Assembly: GCF_000350225.1 (NCBI RefSeq)
Contig: NW_005179018.1
Span: forward strand, 157,056-221,055
Source of the DNA: Chondrus crispus
Lineage: Eukaryota > Rhodophyta > Florideophyceae > Gigartinales > Gigartinaceae
Direction: 5' to 3'
DNA: 64,000 nt
In this document: piece after piece, positions 20,961-31,842 of the stretch
How the letters are laid out: every line of letters starts with the position of its first letter
Numbering within the stretch: position 1 is the stretch's first letter
Program-made: the position numbers and the translations under genes
The notes under the pieces: generated by a model
Database searches by the model: none
What the model was told of the DNA's origin: nothing
The model's input: the letters and a program-made list of their open reading frames with translations, nothing else

Positions 20961-21623
20961 TTGGCACTCCTTACATACATTACATCTGAAGGAGACTTGG
21001 GTAGAACACAGCGACTACGACTGGAGATAGCACCACACAAAAATTCGTCAGTTAGAAGTCTCATGGCAAACATCAACATGATAGGGAAGCGAAAACCCTT
21101 GGCTTTTTCAAAGAAAATTCATCGCTTTACCCATGCTAACGTAGATGAGATCAAACATATATGCAAGAACGCGGGGATTCTTGACAAAGAATTTTCAAGA
21201 GCGATTGAAATAGTCGATAGTGAATGCGAATTGTGTGCACAAACGGGAAGACCAGCAAGCATGGGCAAGCTCTCTCTCACTCATATCAACTCAGCATTCA
21301 ATCAAGAAATACAGATCGATTTCACCCACTGCGACATCGGCGGAGCACGATACACACTCCTCAACTTGACAGACAGGGGCACGGCATGGTCGGAAATGTT
21401 TATCGTTGCAAACCAGAACATGGAAACGATGAAGAGCAGCGTCGAGAGGGACTGGATTTGTATCCACGGAGCCCCGCACGCCCTTTCGGGCGACGACGCA
21501 TACGACAAGCCCAACTTTCACAAGTTCCTCAAACAGCACAACATAACTTACAGGCCACGACCAGCAAGGCGCCACAATAAGCTTGGTAGTGTCGAACGTA
21601 AAATCAAACCGTTCAATCAATAA
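20961..21623 (+). pseudogene. copia-3 integrase core
   Basis: Integrates cDNA in related elements. Zinc-binding N-domain: HRFTHANVDE (about 21121) and CELCAQTGRP (about 21229). Catalytic core: first Asp in IQIDFTHCD (about 21313), second in SGDDAYDKPNF (about 21488), Glu in LGSVERKIK (about 21583-21605). All three acidic residues survive. The ORF ends with TAA at 21621-21623 before the C-terminal domain, which continues in the next frame. Confidence 0.85.
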
Positions 21624-21631
21624 TTCGAAAA

Positions 21632-23251
21632 TTGGATAACGAAATCACAGCCGCTGATGCAAAGACGGTCGTGACACGTGCAGTGTTCTTATCAAACATG
21701 TTTTCAGGATCTAGCAAAATGAGCTCTTTTCAACTCGCAAAGGGCTATACGCCTTCAATCATTGGCATCCCAAGCTCTCGCGTAACCCCGGAATTACTAC
21801 AAGCCCATAAGGAACAGACAGCAACACGTGCCCTGCAAAAGCTCTTACGCACCAAAAGACCTTCCGTTTTGCAAAGCAGTATCTTACAACCGGGGGACCC
21901 TGCTTGTGTATTTTACAAAACTTCGAGTAAAGCGAAGAAAAAGGAATGGGTTAAAGCTAAAGTTGTGAAAGCAGAACAACATCGCGTACTAGCTCGTCGA
22001 TCTACAAAAGGCCCTCCGATGCGCGTTGCATACGAGGACATACGCATAGCACCAAGCAGCCAACTAACCAAAGACCTCATGTCTCAGACAGTCGAGCAAG
22101 AGTTAGCAGCAGACGATTTCGTCACACCAGAAGCGCGTACAGAAGCAATGTACTATCACCCTTATGATGGTGGATCATCGGACAGGGGGGTAGGGTCAGG
22201 AAGCTATGCTCAGGATCCTCCAAATATTCGCAATCCAGCACTACGCCAAGCAAAGTTGATCGCTGACGACGAGGCTCCTCAAATTGTGTCCGATACTCGC
22301 ACCTCCTCAGCCCTATTGGCCAATAACATTCCTTCTTCTCAAGAAAACCCAGAAGCAGACATCGGTACTACAAGCACACGAGGATGCCCCACGCCACATG
22401 CAGAATTATCCTCCGACAGAGCAAGAGTGATGGAAGGCATAGCGAGGACCATAGGAAAAGCACAAGTCACAAGAAATCGGCTCGAGTTCGCACCACCATG
22501 GATAGTCAGGGAAGTCTTCGACCAAGAACACTCTTCGAACTGGGCCGATGCGTATGTAGAGATCGATGACTCAAGCTTACCTGCGCACGCGAACGTTATT
22601 TCGTCACATGTAATATACAAGGTAAAGACCAGCGAAGACGGATCGCAAACCTCGAAGGCGAGGATCGTACCCCGTGGCAATAGGGATTCTGAAAAAGATG
22701 AGATACGAAAAGATTCATCCACAGCTCAATTCGATGTCATCCGCATTCTCCTCGCTGCAGTCACATTTATGGGGATGCGCCTAGCTCTTGCGGATATCAA
22801 AGGAGCCTACTTACAAAGCGGATCAATTCAACGGGACATATACGTTCGGCCCCCCCGACAATGGAAAGGTACCTCGCGGGAAACTTTGGAAGTTGACAAA
22901 ACTGCCCTATGGCATTGTCGAGGCCAGGAGACAGTGGGCGAAAGCTGTAGAGGAATGGATGCTAAACGTCACAGGACTTGTAAGAATACAAGGACTAAAT
23001 CAGATATACGTGCTACGAGACGTCGGTGGAAAAATCGTGCTAATCGTTGCGAAAGTCACTGACGACTTCATATGCGCGGAGCACGGAGCATTAGACATCA
23101 TAAACCCATTTCTACAAAAGCTGAAGCAAAGGTTCGCGGTTGGGAAAATTGTGATAGATAGCAAGTTCCATTTCAATGGTTGTGAAATCGAGCAAGACGC
23201 GAAAGGTTCGATACGCATGTCTATGGACACCTACATGAATGAACTCAAGTA
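21632..23251 (+). pseudogene. copia-3 integrase C-terminus and reverse transcriptase, frameshifted
   Basis: The frame open to 23062 starts with an integrase C-terminal region, a variable linker, then the RT entry (SSHVIYKVKT, KARIVPRGN at about 22655-22680) and RT motif A ALADIKGAYLQSG near 22785. A run of seven C at about 22859-22865 marks a frameshift: RT continues in the frame open from 22788 to 23252 with LTKLPYGIVEARRQW (about 22905) and the polymerase box VTDDF at about 23056-23070. Both catalytic aspartates of that box are present (TDDF replaces the usual YVDD). An in-frame stop follows at about 23250. Confidence 0.85.
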
Positions 23252-24060
23252 ACTCCCGGTGACTAGAGAGAGAAGGAAGCAGATCAGCGAGAACGCAACA
23301 GGACCGGAAGTAACGCAGTATAGGAGCCTAGCTGGGACCATGCCGTGGCTGGGCAAGGGTGTCCTGCCACCAACAGCGTACGCAAGTTCAGCAATGCAGC
23401 AGCGGCTATCATTCTAAAAGGTAGGAAACCTTATCCAGGCAAACGAGATGGTCAGAGAGATCAAAAAGTTGGAACCCGTTATCCTCTTTCGGCAAGCGGA
23501 TACCTGTCACGCAAGCCACGCTTACTACATTATCCGATGCTTCATTCAACATCAGTACCCGGAAGTCATATGGCCAGACCGGAGTGATTTCAGGAATTCG
23601 AACATCAATGCAAGATGGCAGTGAGCAGTTCTACGTCATTGACTGGGTGAGTACCAAGCAAAAACGAATCAGCCACTCGAGCTATGGAGCTCAGATCCTA
23701 GCCTGCGCGGAAGCAGATGACCGGGGTTACTATCTCAAGATGGGTCTACGATCGCTATTTCCAAAAGCGAACATGCGTAATGAGATAACCATCGACTCCA
23801 GGGGACTTTATGACACTATCTCAACGCTACATGAAGGACGTGAGTATAGTCTCCGCCAAACTGTCCAGAGAATACGCGATAGCTTCGAGTCCGGAAAAGT
23901 TGATGTAATTAGATGGGACCGCGGCAGTAGCAATGTAGCAGATGCTTTGCCAAAGAGAAACTACAAGCTTTGGAAGGATCTCAAAGTCATCTGTTATACA
24001 GGATGTCTACCAGCGGACCTGTTACGTGGCCAGTCACGCGACAGCGCGGAATGGAAGTGA
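23252..24060 (+). pseudogene. copia-3 connection domain and RNase H
   Basis: The connection part (EVTQYRSLAGTMPWLGKG, about 23308-23360) has stops and frame changes. RNase H proper is in the frame of the 23584-24060 ORF but starts upstream at LSDASFNIS (first Asp, about 23525). Further motifs: YVIDWVSTKQKRISHSSYGA with a conserved QILACAEADDRG (Glu), TIDSRGLYDTI (Asp), and the C-terminal SSNVADALPKRN, which marks the end of copia Pol. The element's gene order is gag, protease, integrase, RT, RNase H, diagnostic of Ty1/copia. Confidence 0.85.
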
Positions 24061-24106
24061 GAACAGCAGCAAGTCGCTCTACATACTTTCGAGCGACTGG
24101 GGGGTA

Positions 24107-24706
24107 TGTGAGTATCGATCTTACAATTACATCTGTGATCGATACTCGGTAAACAAGATGTACCTTTGTCTCAATGTAAGACTATCAGCAACTCGCATTC
24201 AGCAACCGGCATCCTTGTGAATTACACATATGTCGTTGTTATGAATGAGCACCTAGAGGAATGCAGATGAAACAAGCATACGCCAAGGGACGCGTACCCT
24301 TGTAGCAAACGAAAGAGCGGCAGAAAAGAGCGTTCAACGTACGTTACAACTGCATGCGAACGGTTGGCAATGGTGCGAAGAATATATATGCAGACGGTAG
24401 CGGCAAAACACCGTCAAGCGAAGAAAAGCAGGCAATGCAACTTGCGGCAAGGAATGCATATCGCAATTCATGTATGGCGACGATGAAATGCGGTGAACCA
24501 AGAGTCACAGTAGCGTAGTACTTAAAGCGGCATAAACATAAGAAGAAAAGATAGAAGGCAAGCAGCCCAGCGTTTATGCTGATCATCGTATTCACCCCAA
24601 CCTATTTCTCTTCCCTCAGGAGCCGGATTAGGTTCTCCCTTTTTCGTCAAATCCGTAGCGCCCCACTCTGACGATCCCTGATCGAATCATGGCCAATCAT
24701 TTATCA
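24107..24706 (+). mobile_element. 3' LTR of copia-3 (600 bp)
   Basis: Preceded by a purine-rich ACTGGGGGGTA (24096-24106), the likely polypurine tract. Starts TGTGAGTATCG, ends ATTTATCA. Nearly identical to 18751-19350, including the minus-strand ORF shadow that translates identically in both. Flank ACATT at 24707-24711. Confidence 0.95.
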
Positions 24707-24711
24707 ACATT

Positions 24712-25010
24712 ACCAGTGCGTACGTGCGCGCACAGGTACGGCCGTGAGCCCTTTCCAAAATCACCCCAAAAAATGGCAAAAAATGTTTCCGCGAAAACCA
24801 TTTTTTGCCAAAAAATCAGAGCACAGTTCCTGATTGGTGCGCTGTCGTCTGAGGAAGAATTCTTCCCGAAATTAAATCATGGCATGCGCCGTGATTAGCG
24901 ACTAAAAGTTCTAATTCCAGGAGCAGACTCTGAAGTTCAGGCGTGCTCGTTGATATGCCCTTAACGGTAACTGTGCGGTTCCGGACCCCCTTAAGCGTTA
25001 ACGTCCGCGT
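24712..25010. other. Probable 3' flank or LTR of chromovirus-2; contains a perfect 12-bp hairpin
   Basis: Lies downstream (minus sense) of the chromodomain gene and so may be that element's 3' untranslated region and LTR. AAGGGGGTCCGGA on the minus strand (about 24993-24981) could be the polypurine tract. TGGCAAAAAATG (24774-24785) pairs perfectly with CATTTTTTGCCA (24799-24810) across a 13-base loop. No gene. Confidence 0.4.
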
Positions 25011-25795
25011 TCACGTCGGGGGAGAGGCTTCTGCCGGTGCGCCTTCGAAGGCGTTGGGCGTAACGAGACACAACTTCTCCGGGACGTGAGTCCGCGCAGT
25101 CCAAGTGGGTGTTTCGTAATCCGCCCACTTGATGAGGAACTCCGTAGTTCCGTCTTCCATGACTCGATGTCTCAGTAGCCGTTCAACGGCATAATGCGTT
25201 CCCGCGGTGACCTTATCGGCGAGGTCCCGCCGAGTTGTCGTACTTGCTCGTGGCGCCTCTATCGGAGACGGCGCCTACACGCAGCGGTCGGCGGAGACTC
25301 GCTCGGTGACCCCATCACGATCGATCGTGATGGTTCGGCGGTCATTGGCGAGCACGCGGTAGGGTCCGACAGCGGGCGAGGCGAGCTGGTTAGATGTCTT
25401 AGCCCCATCGGTGGGGTTGAGATATACGTATTCCCCGGGATGGAGCCGGGAATTAATACGTCGTATGCGCCTATCAAAGTCGCGCTTGTAACGAGCCTGC
25501 GCCCGACGCAGGCTCCCGTAGGCCTTTTGGATAGTCGAGTCCAAGGTCTTGAGGAACTCGGCACGTTGGTTCCCCCCATCGGAAGGGGGCGCGTCGCCGT
25601 CTGCCTGTCAAAGAGAGAACTCCTGCGGTGGCCTGCTGAGCACGAGCTCAAACGGCGTGGTGCGTGTGGTGCGATGTACGTGGGAGTTGTACGCATACGT
25701 AAGCGGCCCCACGTACACATCCCAGTCGTCCTGGTGTTCACCCACGTAGTTCCTCAGCATCGAGGCGATTGTTCAGTTATATCGCTCGATTTGCC
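25011..25795 (-). pseudogene. Chromovirus-2 (Ty3/gypsy) integrase C-terminus with chromodomain
   Basis: From 25795 downward: IERYN and TYAYNSHVHRTTRTTPFELV (about 25715-25650), the end of a gypsy integrase core; a helical segment RRAQARYKRDFDRR (about 25510-25465); GEYVYLNP and AVGPYRVL, the GPY/F module (about 25435-25360); then HYAVERLLRHR...FLIKWADYETPTW (about 25195-25085), a chromodomain with the aromatic and W residues expected of a methyl-lysine reader. It ends in a TGA at 25013-25011. At least one internal stop is present. It is cut upstream at 25796 by the 1-kb LTR. GC-rich coding, like the gag at 28370-30465, which probably belongs to the same element. Confidence 0.8.
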
Positions 25796-26759
25796 TGTAG
25801 TGCAATGCGCCTGTCACGCAGAGACCAAGGTCCGACGGTCCAACACAAGCAACAACAACAAAAACAACAACTGCCAACGGCACAGCGCTACGGAGTGTTC
25901 GAAGCTCCCTGTCCTCTTTAAGTGGGTTTGCGGCCCGCAGTAGCTCGGATCCCTGATAAGGGGGGGCAAAGAGAAGGGCCCCGCCCGGGATCGGTAAGTG
26001 GTGGTAGAGACTTGTAAAGGCGACTGCTCGACGAGTTCGGAGGGGTGTTTAGATAAACCTGGTCCGATGGGTCGTACATCCAATGCTCTAAGAGCGCCTT
26101 GTACACCTTATACCCTTGATAAGGTCTTCGACGGGGACGTCGCAACGTAGCCCGTGGGGAAAGAAGAAAACTTAGCAGCGCTACACCGTCGTACTGCCCG
26201 ATGGCAAAGTACCAACACCAGATCGGTCGCAACCAGATTCCGATGGAACCAACGCTGAGAAAGCACCACTGGTGCACCAACACAGAAGTCCGATGGCTAA
26301 TGACGTCACGTTGCGGATCGCAATCCTACAAGGTGGGACCAACTCAAGATTAAGGGAAATTAGGATAGGGAAGTAAAGGAAAATTGATAAGGAAAAAACG
26401 GACCCCCGAGCGCAAAAGATACCGTAGGCTAGAGTAGAAGGGAATGTCTTGTAAAAGACGGACTTCGACCAAGGCGATATCAAACTCTGGCAACTCGGGT
26501 TACCTTTACTGACTTGGTGGTCAGAGAGCTAAGGTATATATCGCCCCGCTGGGGCGAGTACAGTAGCTCCCGGCTCTAGATTCTAGATCTAATCTAATGT
26601 CAGCAAAATTAATACCAACTAAGTAACTAAATAAAATAAAATAATTAAAAATCAAACTGTGCAATTATTCACACGTGTGTCCCCCAACCCGGACTACTTG
26701 TCATATCCAATTATTTTCCTTTCTTTCCACCCCCCTGTAGAGCCCCATATTGCACTACA
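25796..26759 (-). mobile_element. 3' LTR of a third giant-chromovirus-family copy
   Basis: TGTAGTGCAAT...ATTGCACTACA, 964 bp, colinear with but the most diverged and shortest of the five LTR copies. Immediately right, on the minus strand, AGAAGGGGGATA precedes the LTR start: a polypurine tract, proving the element reads leftward. It is inserted in the integrase of chromovirus-2. The left flank is TTGCC; the matching right copy cannot be located because the far end of this insertion is deleted. Confidence 0.85.
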
Positions 26760-26869
26760 TATCCCCCTTCTGAGCGCTCTTGCGCAGCGGCTTCACTCCC
26801 TTGCTTCCCAACTTCTTCCTTTTTCTTCTGACCGTCGGTCGCCGCATGCGTGAGAGTAAGACGATCTCC

Positions 26870-27240
26870 ATGTTTCCTTCATCAGATCCCACTGCCGGAC
26901 ATACCACCCGCGGTCGCCGCGGTGTGGGCTTCTCATACACGCATTCCATTCCTAGCGACCTTCCTTCCATACCCTGACTTCCCCCGGACACCAACATTCC
27001 TGAACCGGCCTTCCATCCCGGTCTCCATCCTTCATCAACCCCTCGTCGATACCCCTCACTAGCCGAGCTCCAAGGTAAATCCATGCGCGACTATCCCTTA
27101 CTGTACGCGGCCGCTCCTTGGTTTTCCGCCATCGACGTGCGCGACGTCGCTAGCATCGAGCGCCACTTTGCCGACGGTGCGGGGATGCTGCCGGGTCACC
27201 TTCCCCTTCAAGCCATTTCCTTCTCTTTTTCCTCGTCACA
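26870..27240 (+). pseudogene. Antisense accessory ORF, copy 2 (N-terminal remnant)
   Basis: Aligns with the start of the 35326-37181 ORF: an ATG about 110 bases after the LTR, then GVGF, RRYPSL-ELQ-KSMR, the VRDVA motif, FADGAGMLPG and LQAI. It carries a stop in the first third (after DLPSIP). At about 27228 the match ends abruptly and pyrimidine-rich sequence like that after the ORF in the other copies begins, so an internal deletion has removed most of the gene. Supports an ORF that is part of the family rather than a chance capture. Confidence 0.7.
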
Positions 27241-28369
27241 TTTCCCCCCTCTTTTTTTTGTTGACGTACCGTCACCGCTGTCGCGTTCCTCTTCCCCGAT
27301 GGTGCCAGTCTTCCTTCTTATTGATAATCCGTTTTACTCTTCCCTTGAGTTGCCCCAAGGGGTCCAACAAATGACAGCGATCAGGACACAAACTTGTCCC
27401 TCCATGCGCGTTCTTCTCCGCACACATGTCGCCCATTCGTCCAATACGCAGAGACTACCCAGGCTCTCACATATCTTCTCCCATCTTTTTGAGCTTGCTA
27501 TAGCTATGTAGCTCCTCTAAAATAAAAAGCGTTGTGTGGAGCATCTTCAGTCTCCCTCAAATACTCTCAAAGAGACCGGGTACGCGTTCGTCTACAGTAT
27601 GACACAGAATGTCGCGCATCTGTGATTGAAACAATCGTGAATAATAAAATTTCTCCTCGCTGTACTTGGTCTCCTGTCCAAAACACTTCATCATGGTTAC
27701 TGCGTAGGGCCGTGAGTTTAGTATTTCTTCGTCCGACGCCACTTTTTTCATTATCGGTTCATTCACTCTCCGCCTGGCATCTTCCATCACGTAAGCACGC
27801 ACTTGGCGTTGCGACGCTCTCTGTTACTTTGTCATTAGTTGCGAGCCACCGACGACGGGGACGCCCCATTCGGCTTCATTGCGGGATCTCATCTTAGAGG
27901 ACTTCGAACGGGTCCCCCACGTAGTGGCTCTCCACTCGGCTTCCTTGGTCTTCGACCGCCTCATATAATGCATCGTCGAATCGTAGTGTCAACCACTCTA
28001 CAGTACGCAAACCTCCTCGTCCTGTGCGTTGGGCCTCAGCCCATTCCCTCGGAAGCCGTCAAGATTGAAGCACGCACCGGTGATCCTGTGAATGTTGCTC
28101 ACTCGTCATTCCCCCATTTTCTACCTCGTTCCTATGAGGGCGGAAAACTGCCGTCCTCTTCGAGGACTTCCATCCTTCCAAATGCGTCAGTAAATAAAGT
28201 AAGAAATGGTATCGGGCAACCCCGCTGTCCGAGTGTACGGGGCGTCGCCCCCTTATATATTTATGTTTTCTTGAATGACAGCGTCTTGCTGCACACGTTG
28301 CCCTTGTATCGGAGGGACCCTTTATCCCATCAAGAGTGGGGCTTCCCTCTTTCTCGCGACTGGAAACGA
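27241..28369. other. No recognisable gene; truncated interior of the 25.8-kb insertion
   Basis: Begins with T/C-rich sequence shared in style with 11890 and 37260. Scattered ORFs on both strands show no motif. On the minus strand a TATATAAGG at about 28254-28246 sits in a GC-rich context and could be a promoter remnant of an LTR, but no LTR ends could be matched. The junction between this insertion and chromovirus-2 gag must lie in here. Confidence 0.35.
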
Positions 28370-30465
28370 GCTTGAAAAGCATCGTTCGTTCGAATTTCCC
28401 CTTTAAATGGGAAAACAATGGCGACTGCGTCACCAGCGCGACAATTGTGTTATTTGACCGTTCTTGTCTCTGCTCTGTACGTTCGAATTTTCTGGCCGCT
28501 CCGTACGGCTCCCGGGATGCCATGTCTGACATCCCCTGCCGGCGGGAAGCCCGATTGGTTTCCCCGATCGCTTGCGCGTATCGATCCACGGATTGGTAAT
28601 CCACATCCGGGTGCGTAGCGAGGTAATTGCAGACCTGCTCGCACTTGGCGGGAAGTAACCCCTCGACGAATAGGGACTTCAACCGCCGGTCGGAGAATAC
28701 CGTACCGCATCGGAGGGGCATGTCCCAGAGGTGGTTACTGTAGACCTTCTCCGTCATGTTCGAACTTTGACGGAAGAAGGTCACGTCACCAACCGCTTCG
28801 GAAATTACCACATCGGTCGCAGAGGTACGCAACAAAAAGTTGACAACCTGCGGGTACGTCCTGAGCAGTTCACGCCGCTCCACGTCAACCGCCATGGTAT
28901 TTCCATTGAGACAAGACTGGAGTAAGGCGTGAGCCTGACCGGTGAGGTAGAATTGGAAGCACCACACGGCGGCTCACACTCCGTGATCCCGTTGTGGTCG
29001 CACGCCATCTTGAGGCGTGCGAGGAATCCCAATACCGCAATAGGATCTTGACCACTGAACGTGTGGGACCTCATGTGCACGTCCAGTTTCTTCTGATAAC
29101 GGTTAATGTGGCGCGCTACTGTACAGTCGTAGCGCCAGCTACGCCGTTCTAGGCGGTTGGTCTTGTAGTTGACGGCCTTGGTAAACAGGTCATTGAGCGG
29201 CCTGATTACCGTAGGCCGTCGCTCTTCGCCCCTTGGAGCAGCCCGGCGGTGTCTGCTTGAGCGACGACGCTCCTCACCCGACTCGGTACTGTAGTCTTCC
29301 GAGTCGGACGGTTCTTGCCGGTGACGGTCTCGGCTTTTATCGCGGCGTGCCCTGTGGCCCCGCCTGCGAGAACCTTCCGAACCGGATTGGTCGTCATCGG
29401 AGGGGTATCCTCCCCCTCTGGCATCGCGGTATCGCCCTTGGCGTGCCTCGCGGCTATCGCGGTATCGCCAGAGGCGTTCCTCGCGATTTTCATCCGTCCT
29501 GTGACGGGGGTCTTCTGCGTCGGAATACCGAGTGTATTCCGCTTCGGTTCTGCGCGTGCCGGGTGCACCTCTTGTGCTCAACCGGCACGGGTCCCGATTT
29601 GCTGTCTCAGGGAGCCCCAGGCGGTTTTGTGTCCCGCGGGGGTCACCTGTACCGGCGAGTATGGGGAGGACATTTTCTGTGGTCCTTCCTGTAGCACCGT
29701 GAACGGTTGGGAGATATATGTCTCTACCCTCCGGGTGAGGGTCCATCCTATCAATCCCGGGTACGGCGCCGATCGGATCAGCGATATAATTGCTTGAGCC
29801 CGGAACGGTTTCATGGCCCGGCGCCGGCGGCGGTGCCGTGCCTCCCGTTTCGGTTGTAAATGTCGTGGCCAAACGGATGGCCACGGCGGAGCTATTAGCT
29901 CCCTTTAGAGCCAATGCGGTGGGAGATTCGTCCTCCCCCGCGGCGAGCGCAGCCACCACCTCGTCGCGTACGAGGGGGGCGATCTTCTCGTCCAGCAGGG
30001 CGCGGAGCGCGGCGTCCGCTTGCTCCGCCACCAGCCCTGGTACCGTTCGGTCGAGGCAAACCTGGACGACCTGTGGTAATTTCTCAGGGAGGAGTTCCTC
30101 CATCCAGGTTTGTAATCGCGGGAGTAACGCCTCGTACAGTACTTGTACGCGGTTTCCCCCACCAGCCGGTAGCCCGGCGGTGGTGTCCGAAACGGAAGGG
30201 TCTTCAGGCCCCTGGTAGACGGCGGGCGTAGCAGGGCTTCTGGATTGTCGATCCGGGCGCGCTGTGCGCCTCTGCGACTGCGGGTACTTGCTCGCCGGGA
30301 GGCGGTATCTTATCCGGCGGAATCCGCACAGTTCATCGTCGATGATCACTGGCGATCGACGCGGTGATTTTCGACCTCTTTCAATCCGATGGGTAATTGC
30401 TCGCGCTGGCGATCCAGTGCGGGCTCGACCTCTTGTAGTTATACCCTCCACAAGAGTGCCAAAAT
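28370..30465 (-). pseudogene. Chromovirus-2 Gag (long, Arg/Glu-rich), frameshifted
   Basis: Ty3/gypsy capsid precursor read from about 30465 to about 28370. The first frame (to 28805) has a long charged N-terminal region with many RYRD/SREARQ-type repeats, then the retrotransposon-gag domain entry (FSGQDPIAVLGFLARLKMAC, about 29060-29005). A 1-base shift near 28970 moves it to the second frame, WCFQFYLTGQAHALLQSCL and so on, which is the matrix/capsid continuation. The open start at 30493 lies beyond the presumed LTR end, so the true ATG is further inside and uncertain. The C-terminal zinc knuckle is missing. GC-rich like 25011-25795. Confidence 0.72.
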
Positions 30466-30478
30466 GTGGTATAACTAC
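30435..30478 (-). promoter_or_regulatory. LTR end, inverted repeat and candidate primer-binding site of chromovirus-2
   Basis: GTAGTTATACC (30435-30445) and GGTATAACTAC (30468-30478) are a perfect 11-bp inverted repeat. Read on the minus strand the LTR would end TATACCACA at 30465, then AAA, then TGGCACTCTTGTGG (30461-30448), which starts with the TGG expected of a site complementary to a tRNA 3' CCA. So the LTR terminus is mirrored just inside the element. tRNA identity is not assignable. Interpretation is inferred; the repeat is seen. Confidence 0.45.
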
Positions 30479-30984
30479 CTTCGTCCCGACCACTCGGAAC
30501 GAGGGGGGTTAGAAGTGAGGGAGCGCGCGACGCTGGGTTACCCACGCGCGGATAAAAACCATACGGATGGACTCGAAAAGAGGGAAAGCTCACGTGGCCG
30601 GTGACGCGCAGCCGGTAGGTGGTGTTATAACCAGACGGCTGATCACGGGTTAGAAGCCCGAGCTAAAGGAAAACCGGAACGGTGTTAGCACTTAGCCGTA
30701 AAGGGAAGGGAGGCGAGTCTCCCTCCTCTTCACTGGGACGGGGCAGGTGCCCCCGGTCTTAATCCCTTAGTGGGACGCCAGGACACCTGTCCCGCTACAG
30801 TACGTGTTACTTACTGTATACCAGCTACTGTACACAATTAATAAATTTGTGCCATCAACTACTAATTACTACTTATAACCCTACGGATTACACACGTGTA
30901 GCCGGTGGAGTATTACTATTTTCCGCACCGGCCACCAGTTGTAAATACAATTCCTTACGGTTGTGCTGGCGCTTACACCCGAAA
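30479..30984. other. Possible 5' LTR of chromovirus-2 and unassigned sequence
   Basis: If the LTR end above is right, its LTR extends to higher coordinates from 30465. GTACAGTAC/CTACTGTAC words occur near 30797-30835. The outer end of the LTR could not be identified, and I see no gene. Confidence 0.3.
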
Positions 30985-31345
30985 TTACTGTACTCCGGGG
31001 CAGCAGCGGTGGCGCCGTCGCCTCCGCGCAATTGTACAACAGTCGGAACGAAACTGCGGTTGGTACTGAAGGGTAAGACGCTCGAGAAGATCAATTATCT
31101 GCGTGAGACCCTCAGACGGGTTTGAAACATCATGCTCTGACATATGCCTTTCCAAGCGTAGAGTTTCAAGCATCCTTTGAACTTGTAGTTGACGAGCATC
31201 GCTGTTGTACTCGAGAGTCATCATGTGCGCCATCTCCTCGAAGCCCATAGTATCCGTAGCATTGTTAAAGAAGAATATATGGGCTGGACCGGCAAGTACG
31301 TTAATGAAGAAATCGGCTTTCTGACGAGGCTTAAGACGATGCTGG
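30985..31345 (-). pseudogene. Ty1/copia Gag fragment related to copia-1
   Basis: Minus-strand frame with LKPRQKADFFINVLAGPAH, FFFNNATDTMGFEEMAHMM and EYNSDARQLQVQRMLETLRL; the spacing and the F-F-x-N and EYNS motifs match the copia-1 Gag at nt 80-260. It breaks off at both ends. No other pieces of this element are nearby, so it is an isolated scrap. Confidence 0.65.
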
Positions 31346-31842
31346 CGAGCACGTGCTCACACAGGAAGGTCAGATTTATGATAAGTTTAATAAAAGCAAT
31401 GATGTTGCTATTTTTGGGGGCAAAAAATGCTGGATTTTTGCCAGCAATGAACGGTGGCCCGTGGGGGGATGAGGGGCGTTTCTGGTTCCGGCCAGTGACT
31501 GGACCAGAATTTTTGCTGGAGTACCATAGTTGTAACAGAAATGTTTTTTGATACGTCGATGTAGCAAAGTGATGTGCTATTCTGCTGCATACCAAACCAT
31601 CGCTTGCCCGTGATGTCTTTAACCTTCACGTGCTCATACCAGAACAAGCTCATGCCTAACCCACGCTAGTACCACAGGCGTGCTTCGACCTTTTCACGTT
31701 TTCTCAACTGATTGAGCCCTCTCCCCATCACTTTTCCTTTGCTTCCCGACTTTGGGCATCCTGTGTTCCTACTAAGGCTCAATGACCCCGCGAAAAAAAG
31801 TCTGGGAAGAAGGCAGGGCGTGCTCATTCGCGTTCTGCAGCC
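31346..31842. other. No recognisable gene
   Basis: Short opposing ORFs only. A run GGCAAAAAATG at about 31419-31429 with nearby TTTTTGCCAGCA resembles the hairpin word at 24774, but no complete repeat is formed. Confidence 0.3.

Noticed and set aside
18988-24595. Identical 83-codon minus-strand ORFs in the two copia-3 LTRs
   Set aside because: They are the same LTR sequence in two copies; antisense to the element and without motif.
27839-28375. 178-codon plus-strand ORF
   Set aside because: Overlaps the junction of decayed elements and opposes the Gag frame; composition like neighbouring non-coding sequence.
30600-30670. Possible tRNA or small RNA near GGGTTAGAAGCCCG
   Set aside because: A short stem-loop only; no cloverleaf can be drawn.
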